DNA of 64,000 bases from Pantoea sp. At-9b (GCF_000175935.2 NC_014837.1:1054001-1118000); one strand, 5' to 3'; counted from the first letter of the stretch, positions 21,184 through 33,184 are shown. The notes: generated from the sequence alone by a model not told the origin. Numbers and translations: made by a program.

Positions 21184-21762
21184 TTAGCGGGCGTTCTGTT
21201 TAATAAAGTTGTGAACGCTCGTATCTTGCGCCATATCGGAGATGACGTCACTTAACGTAGAGTTAACCGCGTTAGTAATCTTGTCATTCGTTGCAGTGAA
21301 GGCGCCTTCTACACTATAGGTCTGGCGGTAGTTTTTAACCTGTTTGTTACCATTTTTCGCGGTAGCGATGATGGAAATGTCTGCCTTGGTGGTGATGCTA
21401 TAGCGCACGTTACCTTGGGTGACATCGGCATACAGGCCATTAACCACGATTTGCAGGTCAACCGTGCCATTCGGGCCAATCATGTAGCCCCGCGCGGTCA
21501 TCTGTTTTTCCAGCACTTCCTGGAGCAGGAAACGCAGATCGCGGGACGGCGTCAGTGTGACCAGCTGACCATCGCGGTTGACTTTAGCCAGTGCCTGGTC
21601 GCTACGCTGATCGGCACCGTTGATGCTGACAGTCACGCCCATCAGGCTTGGGTCCTGCTGTGGCAGCTGAATTTTTGGCTGAATATTCAGCGTGGTAGTA
21701 TTGCTGGCACAGCCGGCCAAAATGAATGCAGCCAGCAGAGGAAATAACAGTTTTTTCAACAT
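21184..21762 (-). CDS. yajG: Lipoprotein YajG
   Basis: A 192-residue lipoprotein of unknown function with a signal peptide and lipobox LAGC; Cys18 would be lipidated. The body ([37 protein letters not shown]) is closely shared with E. coli YajG, a LptE/YajG-like periplasmic fold. Three in-frame ATGs lie within 12 bp; the innermost ([10 protein letters not shown]) gives the normal signal peptide. It lies upstream of ampG and divergent from bolA. Confidence 0.93.
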   Translation of the reverse strand: MLKKLLFPLLAAFILAGCASNTTTLNIQPKIQLPQQDPSLMGVTVSINGADQRSDQALAKVNRDGQLVTLTPSRDLRFLLQEVLEKQMTARGYMIGPNGTVDLQIVVNGLYADVTQGNVRYSITTKADISIIATAKNGNKQVKNYRQTYSVEGAFTATNDKITNAVNSTLSDVISDMAQDTSVHNFIKQNAR

Positions 21763-22031
21763 ACTCATTCTCATTAGCGGTATATGGGTTGGTTTGCAAA
21801 ACTGCGGCCATCATAGCATTGCATGAGGGCGAAAAAAGCCCTGGGCCAGTGGAAATTGATTGTAAAGGGTTTTTTCAGATGGATGGTGATAAACCCACGT
21901 TGACCTGTGTGACAGTCTGGTTAAGATGCACATCCGCTATTATTTTTTCCAGCTTCCCTGCGGAAATGGCGAAAAACCTACTAATATTTAAACAGATGAG
22001 GCACAGCGCTCGCCGTAGAGGAGTGTTACCA

Positions 22032-22346
22032 ATGATTCGCGAAGAAATAGAAGAAAAGCTGCGTAAGGCGTTCGAACCTGCACACCTCGAAGTGCATGAT
22101 GAAAGCTACCGTCATAACGTGCCTGCTGGTTCTGAAAGTCACTTCAAAGTGGTGATCGTCAGTGACCGCTTTACCGGTCAGCGTTTTCTGGCCCGTCATC
22201 GCTCCATTTATAGTGAGCTGACGGCGGAGTTTGCCGGAGGTGTCCATGCGCTGGCACTGCATACCTACACGCAAAAAGAGTGGGATGGTTTACAGGATAC
22301 GGTACTGGCTTCACCTAATTGCCGTGGTGCCGGTACGCTTGCCTGA
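22032..22346 (+). CDS. bolA: BolA transcriptional regulator / monothiol glutaredoxin partner
   Basis: A 104-residue stress morphogen. BolA proteins have a class II KH-like fold, pair with monothiol glutaredoxins around an iron-sulfur cluster and, in E. coli, affect cell shape and biofilm as a DNA-binding regulator. The sequence has [19 protein letters not shown] and the invariant His in [10 protein letters not shown]. The ATG at 22032 has GAGGAG about 9 bp upstream and the family start [10 protein letters not shown]. It is divergent from yajG and ends in a hairpin terminator at 22370. Confidence 0.96.
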   Translation: MIREEIEEKLRKAFEPAHLEVHDESYRHNVPAGSESHFKVVIVSDRFTGQRFLARHRSIYSELTAEFAGGVHALALHTYTQKEWDGLQDTVLASPNCRGAGTLA

Positions 22347-22369
22347 TTCTTCTCACTTCATCTGACTAA

Positions 22370-22391
22370 AAAACGGCCTGCGGGCCGTTTT
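22370..22391 (+). terminator. bolA terminator
   Basis: AAAACGGCC at 22370-22378 pairs with GGCCGTTTT at 22383-22391 around TGCG, with a T-rich 3' side, 24 bp after the bolA stop. Confidence 0.85.
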
Positions 22392-22470
22392 CTCTTCCTT
22401 ATTTACGCTTAAACGCGATCTGCGGCGCAAAAAAGCAGCAAAACCGTTTAAAAGTGGTGACTTTGCAGCC

Positions 22471-22499
22471 TCGACTAGCCTGGATGATGCCGCTATAAT
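22471..22499 (+). promoter_or_regulatory. Sigma70 promoter of tig
   Basis: A perfect -10 TATAAT at 22494-22499 is preceded by a -35 TCGACT at 22471-22476 with 17 bp between; the GC-rich discriminator GCGGCG follows. The ATG of tig lies about 150 bp downstream. Confidence 0.65.
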
Positions 22500-22650
22500 G
22501 CGGCGTCTATTTTTCCGGAATGTCTTCGGGAGCTTCTGACAACAGGGAACCGGTTCTGTCAGCAGATGCCCTCCCGCTAGTTGGATACGGCGCATTTCAT
22601 ATGTGTGGTGTCTGAAGTTGACCGAGCACGTGATTTTTTGAGGTAGCAAG

Positions 22651-23955
22651 ATGACAGTTTCAGTAGAAACCACTCAGGGTCTGGGCCGTCGCATTACGAT
22701 TACTGTTGCAGCTGACAGCATCGAAAGCGCAGTGAAGAAAGAACTGGTGGATGTGGCGAAGAAAGTCCGTATCGATGGTTTCCGTAAGGGCAAAGTGCCG
22801 ATGCAGATCGTAGCGCAGCGCTACGGTGCTTCTGTTCGCCAGGACGTGCTGGGCGATCTGATGCAGCGCAACTTTGTTGACGCCATCATTAAAGAGAAAA
22901 TCAACCCGGCTGGTGCACCGAACTACGTGCCAGGCGAGTACAAACTGGGTGAAGATTTCACCTTCACGGTAGAATTCGAAGTCTACCCGGAAGTTGAGCT
23001 GCAAGGTCTCGACAGCATCGAAGTTGAGAAGCCGGTTGTTGAAGTGACCGACGCTGACGTCGATACCATGCTGGAAACTCTGCGTAAGCAGCAGGCGACC
23101 TGGAAAGAGAGCGATGCCGCAGCGGGTGCTGAAGATCGCGCGACCATCGACTTCACCGGTTCAGTTGACGGCGAAGAGTTCGAAGGCGGTAAAGCGTCTG
23201 ACTTCGTACTGGCAATGGGCCAAGGCCGCATGATCCCGGGCTTCGAAGAAGGCGTTGTGGGTCACAAAGCCGGTGAAACCTTCACCATCGATGTGAAATT
23301 CCCGGAAGATTACCACGCAGAAAACCTGAAAGGTAAAGACGCGAAGTTCGAAATCGTACTGAAGAAAGTTGAAGTACGTGAACTGCCGGAACTGACCGAA
23401 GAATTCATCAAACGTTTCGGCGTTGAAGATGGTTCAGTTGCAGGTCTGCGTACCGAAGTGCGTAAGAATATGGAACGTGAGCTGAAAGGCGCAATCCGTA
23501 ACCGTCTGAAGTCTCAGGCGATCGACGGCCTGGTTAACGCCAACGCTATCGACGTACCGGCTGCTCTGATCGACAGCGAAATCGATGTTCTGCGTCGCCA
23601 GGCGGCTCAGCGTTTCGGTGGCAACGAGAAGCAAGCGCTGGAACTGCCGCGCGAGCTGTTCGAAGAGCAGGCGAAACGCCGCGTTGTCGTGGGTCTGCTG
23701 CTGGGCGAAGTGATTCGTACCAACGAGCTGCAGGCTGATGAAAGCCGCGTTAAAGCGCTGATCGAAGAGATGGCTTCTGCTTACGAAGATCCGCAGGAAG
23801 TTATTGAGTTCTACAGCAAGAACAACGAGCTGATGAACAACATGCGCAACGTTGCGCTGGAAGAACAAGCGGTTGAAGCGGTGCTGGAAAAAGCAAAAGT
23901 GACCGAAAAAGCCACCAACTTCCAGGAACTGATGAACCAGACCGCTTCGGCCTGA
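22651..23955 (+). CDS. tig: Trigger factor
   Basis: A 434-residue ribosome-bound chaperone and peptidyl-prolyl isomerase that meets nascent chains at the tunnel exit. The N-terminal ribosome-binding domain carries the signature GFRKGKVP (about residues 43-50), the middle FKBP-type domain includes [16 protein letters not shown], and the C-terminal helical domain makes the chaperone cradle. Almost identical in length to E. coli Tig (432). Codon use is strongly biased to major codons, fitting high expression. It has its own promoter and terminator, upstream of clpP. Confidence 0.98.
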   Translation: MTVSVETTQGLGRRITITVAADSIESAVKKELVDVAKKVRIDGFRKGKVPMQIVAQRYGASVRQDVLGDLMQRNFVDAIIKEKINPAGAPNYVPGEYKLGEDFTFTVEFEVYPEVELQGLDSIEVEKPVVEVTDADVDTMLETLRKQQATWKESDAAAGAEDRATIDFTGSVDGEEFEGGKASDFVLAMGQGRMIPGFEEGVVGHKAGETFTIDVKFPEDYHAENLKGKDAKFEIVLKKVEVRELPELTEEFIKRFGVEDGSVAGLRTEVRKNMERELKGAIRNRLKSQAIDGLVNANAIDVPAALIDSEIDVLRRQAAQRFGGNEKQALELPRELFEEQAKRRVVVGLLLGEVIRTNELQADESRVKALIEEMASAYEDPQEVIEFYSKNNELMNNMRNVALEEQAVEAVLEKAKVTEKATNFQELMNQTASA

Positions 23956-23978
23956 TTCGTTAGTTAACACGAAGTGCG

Positions 23979-24006
23979 AAGCCCGCGACACAAATGTCGC
24001 GGGCTT
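23979..24006 (+). terminator. tig terminator
   Basis: AAGCCCGCGACA at 23979-23990 pairs perfectly with 23995-24006 around CAAA and is followed by TTTTATTTT: a strong intrinsic terminator. Confidence 0.93.
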
Positions 24007-24119
24007 TTTTATTTTCTCGCGCTGAAAAGTCTGGATTTGTCTTCTATTTGATTAATTAACCGGCAAATTATCCGCTAAGCTCTTTTTCCGTATTAGCGAA
24101 TGGGGAAAAGGTTGTTATG

Positions 24120-24149
24120 CTTGAAATAACTGGGCAGCATCCCCAGATA
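24120..24149 (+). promoter_or_regulatory. Sigma32 (heat-shock) promoter of clpP
   Basis: CTTGAAA at 24120-24126, a 14-bp spacer and CCCCAGATA at 24141-24149 match the RpoH consensus CTTGAAA-N13/14-CCCCATNT with one change. E. coli clpP is also heat-shock controlled. Confidence 0.8.
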
Positions 24150-24294
24150 CAGGGAGAATGCATGAAGACAGTGAAACTGGCTGATTAACCGTCCTGTTGG
24201 TGTCGGAGTGAGGAGGCCGCGCATAGTTTTCATCGCGCGTCTCACGTAAAATCGGTACAGAATGTTGCCAACGAAATTTATCCAGGAGACGGTA

Positions 24295-24918
24295 ATGTCA
24301 TACAGTGGCGATCGTGAATTTACTGCACCGCACATGGCGCTGGTGCCAATGGTGGTCGAACAAACCTCGCGTGGCGAGCGTTCTTACGACATCTATTCTC
24401 GCCTGCTCAAAGAGCGTGTGATCTTTCTGACCGGCCAGGTTGAGGATCATATGGCTAACCTGATCGTGGCGCAGATGCTGTTTCTGGAAGCGGAGAATCC
24501 TGAGAAGGATATCTACCTCTACATTAACTCCCCGGGGGGTGTGATTACCGCCGGTATGTCAATTTATGACACAATGAAATTCATCAAGCCGGACGTCAGC
24601 ACTATTTGTATGGGCCAGGCCTGTTCAATGGGCGCGTTCCTGCTGACGGCAGGCACCAAGGGCAAACGCTTCTGCCTGCCTAACTCGCGCGTCATGATTC
24701 ACCAGCCGTTGGGTGGCTATCAGGGCCAGGCAACGGATATTGAAATCCATGCGCGTGAGATTCTGAAAGTGAAGCAGCGTATGAATGAACTGATGGCTGA
24801 GCACACCGGCAAATCGCTGGAGCAGATTGAACGCGACACTGAGCGTGACCGTTTCCTCTCTGCCAGTGAAGCGGTAGAGTATGGCCTGGTCGATTCGATT
24901 CTGACGCATCGCCAATAA
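24295..24918 (+). CDS. clpP: ATP-dependent Clp protease proteolytic subunit
   Basis: The 207-residue serine peptidase forms a 14-mer chamber that works with ClpX (next gene) or ClpA. The catalytic triad by E. coli precursor numbering is Ser111 (ACSMGAF), His136 (MIHQPLGG) and Asp185. The first 14 residues are the propeptide, [14 protein letters not shown], with cleavage expected before ALVPMV. The residue before the nucleophile is Cys110, where E. coli has Ala. The ATG at 24295 has AGGAG 8-12 bp upstream; an earlier in-frame ATG lacks this. Likely operon with clpX. Confidence 0.98.
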   Translation: MSYSGDREFTAPHMALVPMVVEQTSRGERSYDIYSRLLKERVIFLTGQVEDHMANLIVAQMLFLEAENPEKDIYLYINSPGGVITAGMSIYDTMKFIKPDVSTICMGQACSMGAFLLTAGTKGKRFCLPNSRVMIHQPLGGYQGQATDIEIHAREILKVKQRMNELMAEHTGKSLEQIERDTERDRFLSASEAVEYGLVDSILTHRQ

Positions 24919-25046
24919 GACACATCTGCCTGGCACCTGGGCTATAGTTAACAGGACGACAGGCAGATGAGTTGAATGAATATCGGCCGTAACGTGCGGC
25001 CAGTGCCGTACCCCCGTATGGCCCGAGAACGAAAAGAGGTTAGCTG

Positions 25047-26318
<1,272 letters not shown>

Positions 26319-26348
26319 ATAAACAATTAAACCACATTGTTAGTATAT

Positions 26349-26374
26349 AAAAGGGGAAAATCTTTTCCCCTTTT
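26349..26374 (+). terminator. clpX terminator
   Basis: AAAAGGGGAAAA at 26349-26360 pairs with TTTTCCCCTTTT at 26363-26374 and is followed by GTTTTTCT. It separates the clpP-clpX unit from lon. Confidence 0.88.
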
Positions 26375-26394
26375 GTTTTTCTCACGCCTGTGAC

Positions 26395-26423
26395 ATTGAA
26401 TGTCGGATAAGCATCCCCATATA
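26395..26423 (+). promoter_or_regulatory. Sigma32 promoter of lon
   Basis: ATTGAAT at 26395-26401 and CCCCATATA at 26415-26423 are separated by 13 bp and match the RpoH consensus; the E. coli lon promoter has the same CCCCATATAC -10 element. The lon ATG is about 90 bp downstream. Confidence 0.82.
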
Positions 26424-26509
26424 CTCAATATCCTGTGGGTTTAACTGCATATTGATTGTGATCAGGCGGTTCCCATCACCTGGCGGACATTAAACTAAGA
26501 GAGAGCTCT

Positions 26510-28864
26510 ATGAATCCTGAGCGTTCTGAACGCATTGAAATCCCCGTGTTGCCTCTGCGCGACGTGGTGGTTTATCCGCACATGGTAATTCCGTTGTTTG
26601 TGGGTCGGGAAAAATCGATTCGGTGCCTCGAAGCCGCGATGGATCATGATAAGAAGATCATGCTGGTTGCACAGAAAGAGGCTTCAACGGATGAACCTGG
26701 TATTAACGATCTCTTCTCTGTAGGGACCGTCGCTTCAGTATTGCAAATGCTGAAGCTGCCGGATGGCACGGTCAAAGTGCTGGTTGAGGGTTTGCAGCGC
26801 GCGCATATCACCACGCTGGCAGATAATGGCGACCACTTTGTCGCCCAGGCTGAATATCTGATCTCGCCCGAAATCGAAGAGCGCGAGCAGGAAGTGCTGG
26901 TCCGCACGGCCATCAATCAGTTTGAAGGCTACATCAAGCTCAACAAAAAAATTCCTCCTGAGGTGTTAACCTCACTCAACAGCATTGACGATGCAGCCCG
27001 TCTGGCTGACACCGTTGCGGCGCATATGCCGTTGAAACTGGCCGATAAACAATCTGTGCTGGAGATGTCCGACGTCAATGAGCGTCTGGAATATCTGATG
27101 GCGATGATGGAGTCGGAAATCGATCTGCTGCAGGTTGAGAAGCGTATTCGCAACCGCGTGAAAAAGCAGATGGAAAAAAGCCAGCGCGAGTATTACCTCA
27201 ATGAGCAAATGAAGGCGATTCAGAAAGAGTTGGGCGAGATGGATGATGCGCCTGACGAATATGAAGCGCTGAAACGCAAAATTGAAGCGGCAAAAATGCC
27301 GACTGAAGCGCGTGAAAAAGCTGAAGCGGAATTGCAGAAGCTGAAGATGATGTCGCCGATGTCAGCGGAAGCAACGGTAGTACGTGGCTACATCGACTGG
27401 ATGGTTCAGGTTCCGTGGAACGCGCGCAGCAAGGTGAAAAAAGACCTGCGTAAAGCGCAGGAAACGCTGGATACCGACCATTACGGTCTGGAGCGCGTGA
27501 AAGACCGCATCCTTGAGTATCTTGCGGTGCAGAGCCGTGTCAGCAAAATCAAAGGGCCGATTCTGTGCCTGGTAGGACCGCCGGGGGTAGGTAAAACCTC
27601 GCTGGGTCAGTCAATTGCGAAAGCAACTGGCCGTAAGTATGTGCGTATGGCATTGGGTGGCGTGCGTGATGAAGCGGAAATTCGCGGACATCGTCGTACT
27701 TACATCGGCTCAATGCCGGGCAAACTGATCCAGAAAATGGCGAAAGTCGGGGTGAAAAACCCGCTGTTCCTGCTGGATGAGATCGACAAAATGTCGTCCG
27801 ATATGCGCGGCGATCCGGCTTCTGCCTTGCTTGAGGTACTGGATCCGGAGCAGAACATCGCGTTTAACGATCACTATCTGGAAGTGGATTACGATCTGTC
27901 AGACGTGATGTTTGTCGCGACCTCAAACTCGATGAATATCCCGGCACCGCTGCTGGATCGTATGGAGGTGATTCGTCTCTCCGGTTATACCGAAGATGAA
28001 AAACTGAACATCGCTAAACAGCATCTGTTGCCGAAACAGATTGAGCGTAATGCGCTGAAAGAAAAAGAAATCAGCGTAGATGACAGCGCCATTATGGGCA
28101 TCATTCGTTACTACACCCGTGAAGCGGGTGTGCGTAGCCTTGAGCGTGAGCTGTCTAAACTGTGCCGTAAAGCAGTGAAAGCGCTGCTGATGGACAAAGC
28201 GAAAAAACACATCACCATCAACGGTGATAACCTCAAAGATTTCCTTGGGGTTCAGCGCTTTGATTACGGCCGTGCGGATAGCGAAAACCGTGTGGGTCAG
28301 GTAACGGGTCTGGCATGGACGGAAGTGGGCGGCGATCTGCTGACCATCGAAACCGCTTGTGTGCCAGGCAAAGGTAAGCTGACCTATACCGGCTCGCTGG
28401 GTGAAGTGATGCAGGAGTCCATCCAGGCCGCGCTGACGGTAGTCCGTGCCCGTGCGGAGAAATTGGGTATCAATGGCGATTTCTATGAGAAACGCGATAT
28501 CCATGTGCACGTGCCGGAAGGGGCAACGCCGAAAGATGGTCCAAGTGCCGGTATCGCAATGTGTACTGCGCTGGTCTCCTGTCTGACGGGTAACCCGGTG
28601 CGTTCTGATGTCGCGATGACCGGTGAGATCACCTTACGTGGTCAGGTGCTGCCTATCGGTGGTTTGAAAGAAAAACTACTGGCTGCACATCGTGGTGGCA
28701 TTAAAACGGTGCTGATCCCGGACGAAAACAAACGCGATTTGGAAGAGATTCCACAGAACGTGATCGCTGATTTGACCATTCACCCGGTGAAACGCATTGA
28801 AGAGGTGCTGAACCTGGCACTGGAAAATGCCCCTTACGGGATGCAGGTTGCGACCGCAAAATAG
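26510..28864 (+). CDS. lon: ATP-dependent protease Lon
   Basis: A 784-residue homohexameric AAA+ serine protease of the cytosol that degrades misfolded and regulatory proteins. It has the N-terminal LON substrate-binding domain, a long coiled-coil linker (about 170-270), Walker [10 protein letters not shown], Walker [11 protein letters not shown], and the peptidase domain with the Ser of [10 protein letters not shown] (near 679) and the catalytic Lys in [13 protein letters not shown] (near 722). Length identical to E. coli Lon. The leader sequence ending GAGAGAGCTCT just before the ATG is also conserved. Confidence 0.98.
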   Translation: MNPERSERIEIPVLPLRDVVVYPHMVIPLFVGREKSIRCLEAAMDHDKKIMLVAQKEASTDEPGINDLFSVGTVASVLQMLKLPDGTVKVLVEGLQRAHITTLADNGDHFVAQAEYLISPEIEEREQEVLVRTAINQFEGYIKLNKKIPPEVLTSLNSIDDAARLADTVAAHMPLKLADKQSVLEMSDVNERLEYLMAMMESEIDLLQVEKRIRNRVKKQMEKSQREYYLNEQMKAIQKELGEMDDAPDEYEALKRKIEAAKMPTEAREKAEAELQKLKMMSPMSAEATVVRGYIDWMVQVPWNARSKVKKDLRKAQETLDTDHYGLERVKDRILEYLAVQSRVSKIKGPILCLVGPPGVGKTSLGQSIAKATGRKYVRMALGGVRDEAEIRGHRRTYIGSMPGKLIQKMAKVGVKNPLFLLDEIDKMSSDMRGDPASALLEVLDPEQNIAFNDHYLEVDYDLSDVMFVATSNSMNIPAPLLDRMEVIRLSGYTEDEKLNIAKQHLLPKQIERNALKEKEISVDDSAIMGIIRYYTREAGVRSLERELSKLCRKAVKALLMDKAKKHITINGDNLKDFLGVQRFDYGRADSENRVGQVTGLAWTEVGGDLLTIETACVPGKGKLTYTGSLGEVMQESIQAALTVVRARAEKLGINGDFYEKRDIHVHVPEGATPKDGPSAGIAMCTALVSCLTGNPVRSDVAMTGEITLRGQVLPIGGLKEKLLAAHRGGIKTVLIPDENKRDLEEIPQNVIADLTIHPVKRIEEVLNLALENAPYGMQVATAK

Positions 28865-28867
28865 TGA

Positions 28868-28929
28868 TTAACGGCAAAAACCGTTAAAAAGCGAGGCGGG
28901 CAGGCCAAATGGTGCTTGCCAGCCTTTTT
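28868..28929 (+). terminator. Tandem hairpins after lon
   Basis: A small stem TTAACGG/CCGTTAA lies at 28868-28887. It is followed by an imperfect longer stem at 28894-28925 (AGGC-GGGCA against TGCTTGCCAGCCT) and then seven T residues ending near 28931. The second hairpin is the likely terminator. Confidence 0.75.
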
Positions 28930-29077
28930 TTGTGCCGCTAAGTTAGGGGGCTGCTGGATCAACGATTAAGACGAATACCGTTGTTTCGGCTCAACAGGCT
29001 TGATATAACTGGCTGCGCGTTCGTATCCGGCGGGAAGCGCGGATGCGATGTGAATAATAAAAGAGGGGATGAATAGA

Positions 29078-29350
29078 GTGAATAAGTCACAGTTGATCGA
29101 CAAAATTGCTGCAGATGCGGATATTTCTAAGGCAGCAGCGGGACGTGTATTAGATGCATTCATGGGTTCCGTTTCTGACGCGCTGAAAGGCGGTGATGAA
29201 GTGGCACTGGTTGGTTTCGGTACTTTCTCTGTTCGTGAGCGTGCTGCTCGCACAGGCCGTAACCCGCAAACCGGTAAAGAGATCACCATTCCGGCTGGTA
29301 AAGTGCCGGGCTTCCGCGCGGGTAAAGCGCTGAAAGACGCTGTCAATTAA
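29078..29350 (+). CDS. hupB: DNA-binding protein HU-beta
   Basis: A 90-residue nucleoid protein that bends DNA as a homodimer or with HU-alpha. The DNA-gripping arm contains the family signature [20 protein letters not shown], and the last part [12 protein letters not shown] is invariant. A GTG start at 29078 is chosen: the strong ribosome-binding site GAGGGG lies 9 bp upstream and the product begins MNKSQLID as in E. coli, whereas the ATG at 29069 abuts that site and cannot use it. It ends in a strong terminator. Confidence 0.96.
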   Translation: MNKSQLIDKIAADADISKAAAGRVLDAFMGSVSDALKGGDEVALVGFGTFSVRERAARTGRNPQTGKEITIPAGKVPGFRAGKALKDAVN

Positions 29351-29425
29351 TGACCGCTGTCACATCCGTTGAAGCATTTTCTTCAGTGGATTGAGGACGC
29401 AAAAGCCGTTCTCATGTAACATACG

Positions 29426-29447
29426 GGCACATCAATTTTGATGTGCC
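29426..29447 (+). terminator. hupB terminator
   Basis: GGCACATCAA at 29426-29435 pairs with TTGATGTGCC at 29438-29447 and is followed by seven T residues. Confidence 0.92.
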
Positions 29448-29590
29448 TTTTTTTATTCTGATGCGCAGCAAATAGCCCCTTTGGCTGTTGTCTCCGCAGG
29501 GTTGTCAGCTGCCAGCCTGAACTGCAGTTGCGCGATGATGACATCGTGTCAGAGCTTTACATTCACACTACAGCGGAGTGTTGTCATACC

Positions 29591-31459
29591 ATGATGGACA
29601 ATTTACGTGCGGCGGGTAATCACGTCGTGCTCAAAATCATTCTGGGATTGATTATCCTGTCCTTTGTACTGACCGGGGTGGGCAACTACCTGATTGGCGG
29701 TAACAGTGATTATGCTGCCAAAGTTAACGGACATGAGATCAGTCGTGCAGAACTGGACCAGGCTTATAACACGGAGCGCAATCGTCAACAGCAGATGCTG
29801 GGCGATCAATTCTCTCAGCTGGCCAGTAATGAAGGCTACATGCAGCAGATGCGTCAGCAGGCCCTTTCTCAGTTGATTGATCAGGCACTGCTCGACCAGT
29901 ACATCAAAGATCTGCACATTGGCATCAGCGACGATCAGGTTAAAGACGCGATTTTCAATCAGCAGGCTTTCCAGACCAATGGTAAGTTCGACAACGTCAA
30001 ATACAACGGTCTGATCACCAGCATGGGCTTCACCGCCGATCAATACGCCGAAGCACTGCGTAAGCAGTTGGCGACTCAGCAGCTGATTAACGCCGTTGCC
30101 AATACCGATTTCATGCTGAAAGGTGAAACCAGCAAGCTGGTGGACCTGGTGGCGCAACAGCGCGAAATCCGTCAGGCGACCATTGATGTCAATGCACTGG
30201 CGGCGAAACAAACCGTTACTGATGACGAAATCAGCCAGTACTATCAACAGCATCAAAATAGCTTTATGGCACCGGAGCAGTTCCGCGTCAGCTACATCAA
30301 GATGGATGCCGCGAGCTTGCAGGAAAACGCCAGCGAAGCGGATATCCAGAGCTGGTTCGATCAACACAAAGCTGACTACTCGCAGCCGCAACGTAATCGC
30401 TACAGCGTGATTCAGACCAAAACGGAAGCGGATGCCAATGCTGTGCTGGATGCGCTGAAGAAAGGCGAAGATTTCGCTACCCTGGCGAAAAGCAAATCCA
30501 TCGACCCGATCTCTGCCCGTAAAGGGGGCGACATGGGTTGGCTGGAACCGAACACCACCCCGGATGAGCTGAAGAACGCTAACCTGACTGAAAAAGGCCA
30601 ACTTTCTGGCGTGATCAAGTCATCCGTTGGCTTCCTGATTGCCCGACTGGATGATATTCAGCCGGAGCAGGTTAAGCCGCTGTCTGAAGTGCATGATGCT
30701 GTTGCTGACAAAGTGAAGCAGGAAAAAGCGGTTGATGCCTTCTACAAAATGCAGCAGAAAGTCAGCGAAGCAGCCAGCAATGACAACGAATCACTGGCGG
30801 GCGCGGCGGAAGCTTCAGGTCTGAAAGTGGTCGAAACTGACTGGTTCAGCCAGGACAGCGTGCCGCAGGATCTGGATTTTGATGCGGTTAAACAAGCGGT
30901 CTTTAATGGTGGTTTAGTGGGTCAGAATGGCGCGCCGGGTAACAACTCCGACATCATCTCAGTGGATGGTGATCGTGCGTTTGTCCTGCGTATCAGCGAG
31001 CACAAACCTGAAGCCGTCAAACCGCTGGATCAGGTGAAAGCACAAATCGCGGATACCCTGAAGCATGATAAAGCGACGCAGCAGGCGAAAGAGCAGGCGA
31101 ATAAGTTACTGGCCGATCTCAACGCAGGTAAGCAGGATGGTCTGCAAGCTGCGGGTCTGACGCTGAGCGCCAGCAAAACGGTGGATCGCAATGCACAGGA
31201 TCCGGTAGCACAATCCGCCTTCAACCTGCCACAGCCGGTGGATAACAAGCCGTCATGGGGCGTGAGCGAAGATATGCAGGGTAATGTGGTGTTGGTGGCG
31301 CTGGATAAAGTCAGCACCGGCAGCATGCCACAGCCGCAGATCGACCAGATGGTAAAAGGCGTAACGCAGAATAACGCGCAAATCGCGTTCGAAGCTCTGC
31401 TGGAAAACCTGCGCAAAGAGGCGAAGATCAAGTACGGTGCCGCCGCGCAAATGCAGTAA
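29591..31459 (+). CDS. ppiD: Periplasmic chaperone PpiD
   Basis: A 622-residue inner-membrane-anchored protein with a SurA-like chaperone body in the periplasm; it interacts with the SecYEG translocon and nascent secreted chains. A single membrane span lies at residues about 13-35 (VVLKIILGLIILSFVLTGVG). The central parvulin domain (SVIQTKTEADANAVLDALKK to SGVIKSSVGFLIARLDD) is poorly active as an isomerase in E. coli. The start MMDNLR matches E. coli MMDSLR; the GGAG is 12 bp upstream, an unusually long spacing. Confidence 0.95.
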   Translation: MMDNLRAAGNHVVLKIILGLIILSFVLTGVGNYLIGGNSDYAAKVNGHEISRAELDQAYNTERNRQQQMLGDQFSQLASNEGYMQQMRQQALSQLIDQALLDQYIKDLHIGISDDQVKDAIFNQQAFQTNGKFDNVKYNGLITSMGFTADQYAEALRKQLATQQLINAVANTDFMLKGETSKLVDLVAQQREIRQATIDVNALAAKQTVTDDEISQYYQQHQNSFMAPEQFRVSYIKMDAASLQENASEADIQSWFDQHKADYSQPQRNRYSVIQTKTEADANAVLDALKKGEDFATLAKSKSIDPISARKGGDMGWLEPNTTPDELKNANLTEKGQLSGVIKSSVGFLIARLDDIQPEQVKPLSEVHDAVADKVKQEKAVDAFYKMQQKVSEAASNDNESLAGAAEASGLKVVETDWFSQDSVPQDLDFDAVKQAVFNGGLVGQNGAPGNNSDIISVDGDRAFVLRISEHKPEAVKPLDQVKAQIADTLKHDKATQQAKEQANKLLADLNAGKQDGLQAAGLTLSASKTVDRNAQDPVAQSAFNLPQPVDNKPSWGVSEDMQGNVVLVALDKVSTGSMPQPQIDQMVKGVTQNNAQIAFEALLENLRKEAKIKYGAAAQMQ

Positions 31460-31493
31460 GCCTCGCAAAAAAATCAGTACCACTGCAACAGAC

Positions 31494-31515
31494 AAAGGCC
31501 GCTTATGCGGCCTTT
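31494..31515 (+). terminator. ppiD terminator
   Basis: AAAGGCCGC at 31494-31502 pairs with GCGGCCTTT at 31507-31515 around TTAT, followed by TTCC. Moderately strong, 35 bp past the ppiD stop. Confidence 0.8.
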
Positions 31516-31559
31516 TCCATTTCTGAGATTCGGCTTTTGAGCCTGAAAACGTGCTGTGA

Positions 31560-31922
<363 letters not shown>

Positions 31923-32024
31923 GAAAGCTCGCGACTCAGGAAGGATGAAGCAAACCGCTCTTTAGGCTGTGCTATGCTCAACAGGTCCAACCAGTTGTCA
32001 TTTTCAGCCTAATCAGGAGCAACA

Positions 32025-32423
32025 ATGCAGACCACGATCAAAGTGCGCGGCTACCATCTTGATGTTTATCAGCACGTTAATAATGCGCGTTATCTGGAGT
32101 TTCTCGAAGAGGCGCGTTGGCAATGGCTGGAAGATGTCGATGCGTTTAACTGGCTGGTGCAGCAGAAACTCGCCTTTGTGGTGGTGAATATCAACATTAA
32201 TTATCGCCGCCCGGCAGTGCTGGGCGACGTCCTTACCATTGAGAGCGAGATTGCCCAGTTGAATGGGAAGAGTGGGGTTATCTCACAACGCGTTTTACTG
32301 GCCAGCGATGGCTCGCCGGTGGCTGATGCTGCATTGACCTTTGTGTGTATCGATCTGCAGACGCAAAAAGCGGTGCCGATGGAGGGGGAATTGCGCGAAC
32401 GGCTGGCGGCATTAATGGTGTGA
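32025..32423 (+). CDS. fadM: Long-chain acyl-CoA thioesterase FadM
   Basis: A 132-residue hotdog-fold thioesterase (formerly YbaW) that hydrolyses long-chain acyl-CoAs, notably 3,5-tetradecadienoyl-CoA formed when oleate is degraded. The active-site helix region HLDVYQHVNNARYLEFLEEARW has the catalytic Asp in HLDVYQHVN. It is a single gene with AGGAG before its ATG, convergent with queC and separated from it by a GC-rich hairpin at 32431-32449. Confidence 0.94.
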   Translation: MQTTIKVRGYHLDVYQHVNNARYLEFLEEARWQWLEDVDAFNWLVQQKLAFVVVNININYRRPAVLGDVLTIESEIAQLNGKSGVISQRVLLASDGSPVADAALTFVCIDLQTQKAVPMEGELRERLAALMV

Positions 32424-32430
32424 CAGGAGG

Positions 32431-32449
32431 CTGGCGTCAGCGACGCCAG
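32431..32449. terminator. Hairpin between fadM and queC
   Basis: CTGGCGTC at 32431-32438 pairs with GACGCCAG at 32442-32449 around AGC. No T run follows on either side, so termination strength is uncertain. Confidence 0.45.
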
Positions 32450-32462
32450 TAAGGGTGCGGGA

Positions 32463-33158
32463 TCAAGCCAGCCCGCTTTTTTGTTTCATCTGGGCCATGA
32501 TTGCCGCAGCATTGGCCTGATAATCCGTCAACCCGCGAGCACGCAAATGGCAGGCGGCACATTCGCCACAACCATCACCTTTGATGCCGTTGTAGCAGGT
32601 CAGGGTTTCAGCACGTACCAGCGGCAGTTGTTGCCAGTAATCCGCCAGTGCCCAGGTTTCGGCTTTGTTGAGCCACATCAGCGGCGTTTCGAAACGAATA
32701 TGGCGCGCCATGCCCAGACTGACGGCATTATTCAGCGCTTTGACGAATTCATCACGGCAGTCAGGGTAGCCGGAAAAATCGGTTTCACACACGCCGGTGA
32801 TCACCGCTTCCGCTTCAACCTGATACGCATAAATTGAGGCCAGCGTTAAGAACAGGATATTGCGTCCGGGCACGAAGGTACTTGGCAGACCGCTGGCATC
32901 CGGATCATAAGCCGGAACCGGGATGTTATCGCGCGTCAGGCTGCTGACGGCCAATTCGTTCAACAGCGTAACATCCAGTACTTTGTGCGCACGTGCACCC
33001 AGTTTCTGTGCCAGTTCGGCGGCAACCTCGATCTCTTCGCGATGACGCTGGCCATAATCAAAGGTGACGCAATGCACTTCGTCATACTGCTGTAACGCCT
33101 GAATTAAGCAGGTGGTGGAATCTTGTCCGCCACTGAATACTACAACGGCTCTTTTCAT
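32463..33158 (-). CDS. queC: 7-cyano-7-deazaguanine synthase
   Basis: Converts 7-carboxy-7-deazaguanine to preQ0, an intermediate for the modified tRNA base queuosine, using ATP and ammonia. The 231-residue protein starts with the PP-loop motif [10 protein letters not shown] (residues about 8-17) and ends with the zinc-binding cysteines in [19 protein letters not shown]. Same length as E. coli QueC. Located between the convergent fadM and the co-oriented ybaE, 26 bp from the latter's stop. Confidence 0.97.
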   Translation of the reverse strand: MKRAVVVFSGGQDSTTCLIQALQQYDEVHCVTFDYGQRHREEIEVAAELAQKLGARAHKVLDVTLLNELAVSSLTRDNIPVPAYDPDASGLPSTFVPGRNILFLTLASIYAYQVEAEAVITGVCETDFSGYPDCRDEFVKALNNAVSLGMARHIRFETPLMWLNKAETWALADYWQQLPLVRAETLTCYNGIKGDGCGECAACHLRARGLTDYQANAAAIMAQMKQKSGLA

Positions 33159-33184
33159 CTTTTCTTCCGTATAAAACTGAGCGC

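Larger units (their letters stand above)
22347..22650 (+). other. bolA-tig intergenic region
   Basis: About 300 bp without a gene. It holds the bolA terminator (22370-22391) and the tig promoter (22471-22499), leaving a tig leader of about 145 nt. No small reading frame with a ribosome-binding site was convincing. Confidence 0.6.
23956..24294 (+). other. tig-clpP intergenic region
   Basis: A 339-bp gap with the tig terminator (23979-24006) and a sigma32-type promoter (24120-24149). The remaining leader to clpP is about 140 nt. Short reading frames here lack credible ribosome-binding sites. Confidence 0.6.

Noticed and set aside
24093..24335. 80-codon minus-strand frame across the clpP promoter
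   Set aside because: It overlaps the RpoH promoter and the clpP start, has no family match and a poor start.
27923..28510. 195-codon frame opposite lon
   Set aside because: Antisense shadow of the conserved protease domain with no independent evidence.
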